DNA from: CAWCXF01 sp963799455
GTDB lineage: Bacteria; Pseudomonadota; Alphaproteobacteria; Rhodobacterales; Rhodobacteraceae
Direction: 5' to 3'
Length of the DNA: 64,000 bases
Assembly: GCA_963799455.1 (NCBI GenBank)
Contig: CAWCXF010000007.1
Location: forward strand, 992,001 to 1,056,000
Shown here: positions 62,495 to 64,000 of the stretch, piece by piece
How positions within the stretch are numbered: position 1 is the stretch's first letter
Layout: every line of letters starts with the position of its first letter
Position numbers and translations under genes: made by a program
Notes under the pieces: generated by a model
Database searches by the model: none
The model's input: only the letters and a program-made list of their open reading frames with translations
Told to the model about the DNA's origin: nothing

Positions 62495-62611
62495 CCCCCG
62501 ACCGCTGCCCCCGACCGCTGCCCCCGACCGCTGCCCCCGACCGCTGCCCCCGACCGCTGCCCCCGACCGCTGCCCCCGACCGCTGCTCCCGACCGCTGCT
62601 CCCGACCCCTG
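62495..62611. repeat. 13-bp tandem minisatellite, nine units
   Basis: CCCCCGACCGCTG occurs seven times identically at 62495-62585, followed by two CTCCCGACC-type variants. It lies in the 328-base intergenic region between the MerR-type regulator start and the divergent ZIP gene, ending 29 bases before ATG 62641. Confidence 0.95.
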
Positions 62612-62640
62612 CGCCCCGACCGCGAAGGCCGACACAGCCG

Positions 62641-63423
62641 ATGGACCCGATCTCCCCCGTCATGCTCGGCTTCCTGGGCAGCCTCGCGGCCGGCCTGACG
62701 ACCGGGCTCGGCGCCGTCCCGGTGCTGTTCGGGCGCAAGCCCTCGCGCCCGGCGCGCGACGCCCTGCTCGGCTTCGCGGCCGGCGTGATGCTCGCCGCGT
62801 CGTTCTTCTCGCTGATCATCCCGGCGCTCGACGCGGCCGACGCGCGCTATGGCGGCGGCCTCGTCTCCCCGCTCATCGTCTGCGTCTCGATCCTGCTCGG
62901 CATGGGCGCCGTCGCGGCGATGAACGAGGCCCTGCCGCACGAGCACTTCGCCCAAGGGCGTGAGGGGCCGGCGGCGGTGTCGCTGCGGCGGGTGTGGCTG
63001 TTCATCATCGCGATCACGATCCACAACGCGCCCGAGGGCCTCGCGGTGGGGGTGGGCTTCGGCGCCGGCGGCTTCGAGGGCGGCTTCCCGATCGCGCTGG
63101 GGATCGGGCTCCAGAACGCGCCGGAGGGGCTCGCGGTGGCCGTGGCGCTGCTGGGCGAGGGCTACTCGAAGGGACGCGCGTTCCGCATCGCCCTGCTCAC
63201 CGGCCTGATCGAGCCGGTGACGGGCCTTCTCGGCGCCGCGGTCATCGTCGTGGCCGAGCCGCTGCTGCCCTGGGGCCTCGCCTTCGCGGCGGGGGCGATG
63301 CTCTACGTCATCAGCCACGAGATCATCCCCGAGACCCATCGCGGCGGCCACCAGAACCGCGCCACCGCAGGGCTCGCCGTCGGGCTCGTGGTGATGCTGT
63401 TCCTCGACGTCTGGCTCGGCTGA
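62641..63423 (+). CDS. ZIP-family metal transporter (ZupT/GufA-like)
   Basis: A 260-residue zinc-iron permease with eight membrane segments. FIIAITIHNAPEGLAVGVGF is the TM4 HNxPEG metal site, LGIGLQNAPEGLAVAVALLG the TM5 site, and LYVISHEIIPETHRGGHQNR the conserved C-terminal His-Glu-His loop. Family members mostly import divalent metals into the cytosol. It is divergent from the MerR-type regulator and convergent with the P-type ATPase gene. A 13-bp minisatellite occupies the upstream region; no clear ribosome binding site is visible. Confidence 0.93.
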   Translation: MDPISPVMLGFLGSLAAGLTTGLGAVPVLFGRKPSRPARDALLGFAAGVMLAASFFSLIIPALDAADARYGGGLVSPLIVCVSILLGMGAVAAMNEALPHEHFAQGREGPAAVSLRRVWLFIIAITIHNAPEGLAVGVGFGAGGFEGGFPIALGIGLQNAPEGLAVAVALLGEGYSKGRAFRIALLTGLIEPVTGLLGAAVIVVAEPLLPWGLAFAAGAMLYVISHEIIPETHRGGHQNRATAGLAVGLVVMLFLDVWLG

Positions 63424-63454
63424 GGCCCCGGCCCCGGGCTCGGCCGAGATCCCG

Positions 63455-64000
63455 TCAGCCGCGCGCCAGCGCCCCCTGAACCATTCGCTCGCCCGCCTCC
63501 TCTCCGCCCGAGGGCGTGGCATCGTCGCTGCGCGCCCGCAGGAGCCGCAGGGCGTTGGCGACCACCAGCAGCGAAACCCCCACATCCGCCGCGATCGCGC
63601 CCCACATCGTCGCCATGCCGAAGGCGGTCAGGCCCACGAAGGCGGCCTTGGTCGCCAGCGACAGGCCGATGTTCTGGCGGATGATCCACATGGTGCGGCG
63701 CGAATGGCCGATCAGCCACGGCACCTTGCCGATGTCGTCGGTCATCAGCGCGATGTCGGCGGTCTCGATGGCGGCGTCGGAACCCATGGCGCCCATGGCG
63801 ATGGCGTAATGCGCCCGCGCCATCGCCGGCGCGTCGTTCACCCCATCGCCGATCATCGCCACCATGTCGTGGCGCGCGACCAGTTCCTCGATCGCCGTCA
63901 CCTTGTCCTCGGGCAGAAGCTCGGCGCGCACCTCGTCGATGCCGACCTCGGCCGCCACCGCCCGCGCGGTGCGTTCGTTGTCGCCGGTCAGCATGACGAT
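63455..64000 (-). CDS. Heavy-metal-translocating P-type ATPase, C-terminal part (runs off window)
   Basis: About 180 C-terminal residues of a P1B-type exporter of zinc, cadmium or lead (ZntA/CadA-like). MLTGDNERTARAVAAEVGID contains the TGDN loop of the nucleotide-binding domain; MVAMIGDGVNDAPAMARAHY is the hinge GDGxNDxP motif; AIAMGAMGSDAAIETADIAL follows. The last two membrane segments are KAAFVGLTAFGMATMWGAIA and ADVGVSLLVVANALRLLRAR, with the Asp (VGVS-type, preceded by AAD) typical of zinc-type pumps. The gene continues beyond base 64000. Its stop is close to the ZIP gene stop (convergent). Confidence 0.92.
   Translation of the reverse strand: MVMLTGDNERTARAVAAEVGIDEVRAELLPEDKVTAIEELVARHDMVAMIGDGVNDAPAMARAHYAIAMGAMGSDAAIETADIALMTDDIGKVPWLIGHSRRTMWIIRQNIGLSLATKAAFVGLTAFGMATMWGAIAADVGVSLLVVANALRLLRARSDDATPSGGEEAGERMVQGALARG

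Noticed and set aside
62495..62611. Tandem repeat considered as a CRISPR array
   Set aside because: The units are 13 bp and contiguous with no spacers, and no cas genes are present. The same applies to the arrays at 7571, 19595, 23715 and 34030.

Overview
The window is a GC-rich (well over 70% by eye) chromosomal segment. Gene content points to an alphaproteobacterium, most likely Rhodobacterales-like: an IalB-family protein, succinylase-type DapD, the serB/serC/serA cluster, TRAP and TTT solute transporters, a caa3-type oxidase cluster, and a liv-type ABC transporter beside pobA. The lineage is inferred from gene content only; no species is claimed. The coding density is that of an ordinary chromosome, interrupted by two patches of decayed insertion sequences.

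Layout. 1-5050: insertion-sequence graveyard, with an IS1182-like element inside an IS256-family element, which lies next to or in the tail of an IS110-family remnant; both inner insertions keep target-site duplications. 5527-8927: unknown protein, dapD, a LOG-family gene with an in-frame 15-bp minisatellite, and a GlsB/YeaQ membrane protein. 9080-13283: frameshifted rlmN, an IalB-like protein, a class 3 asparaginase and serB. 13617-17398: serC, serA and a calcineurin-type phosphatase. 17435-22132: two tiny overlapping lipoprotein ORFs, a cysteine-synthase-like enzyme, a PGPGW-type membrane protein, CreA and recQ. 22389-25091: second graveyard (IS5, IS3 and IS256 remnants) and an unassigned stretch.

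25092-33884: an exported isoaspartyl methyltransferase, a spermidine-synthase-like membrane gene that lost its catalytic middle, a TRAP operon (dctP-GFA-dctQ-dctM) and a TTT operon (tctC-tctB-tctA). 34116-40113: a caa3-type oxidase cluster (coxB with a heme-c tail, a subunit I-III fusion, a small membrane subunit, ctaG, a triheme cytochrome c) broken by many 1-2 base frameshifts, several of them in G/C runs. 40326-42757: a polyamine-type aminotransferase and an acetylpolyamine deacetylase. 43414-46927: cardiolipin synthase, an EEP-family hydrolase and threonine ammonia-lyase. 47045-54968, minus strand: two paralogous binding proteins, livGFHM, pobA and a broken pcaD-like gene, spaced like one operon for uptake and catabolism of an aromatic acid. 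55115-59460: DEAD-box helicase, universal stress protein, AGCS amino-acid symporter, DedA protein. 59563-64000: metal homeostasis, with a MerR/ZntR-like regulator, a textbook MerR-type promoter, a ZIP-CDF-CDF operon, a divergent second ZIP gene, and the C-terminal end of a heavy-metal P-type ATPase that runs off the window.

No CRISPR array, tRNA, rRNA or defence system was recognised. The most noteworthy signals are the nested insertions, a 24-bp perfect inverted repeat before the TRAP operon, the tiny lipoprotein pair, several GC-rich minisatellites, and the concentration of frameshifts in the oxidase cluster.
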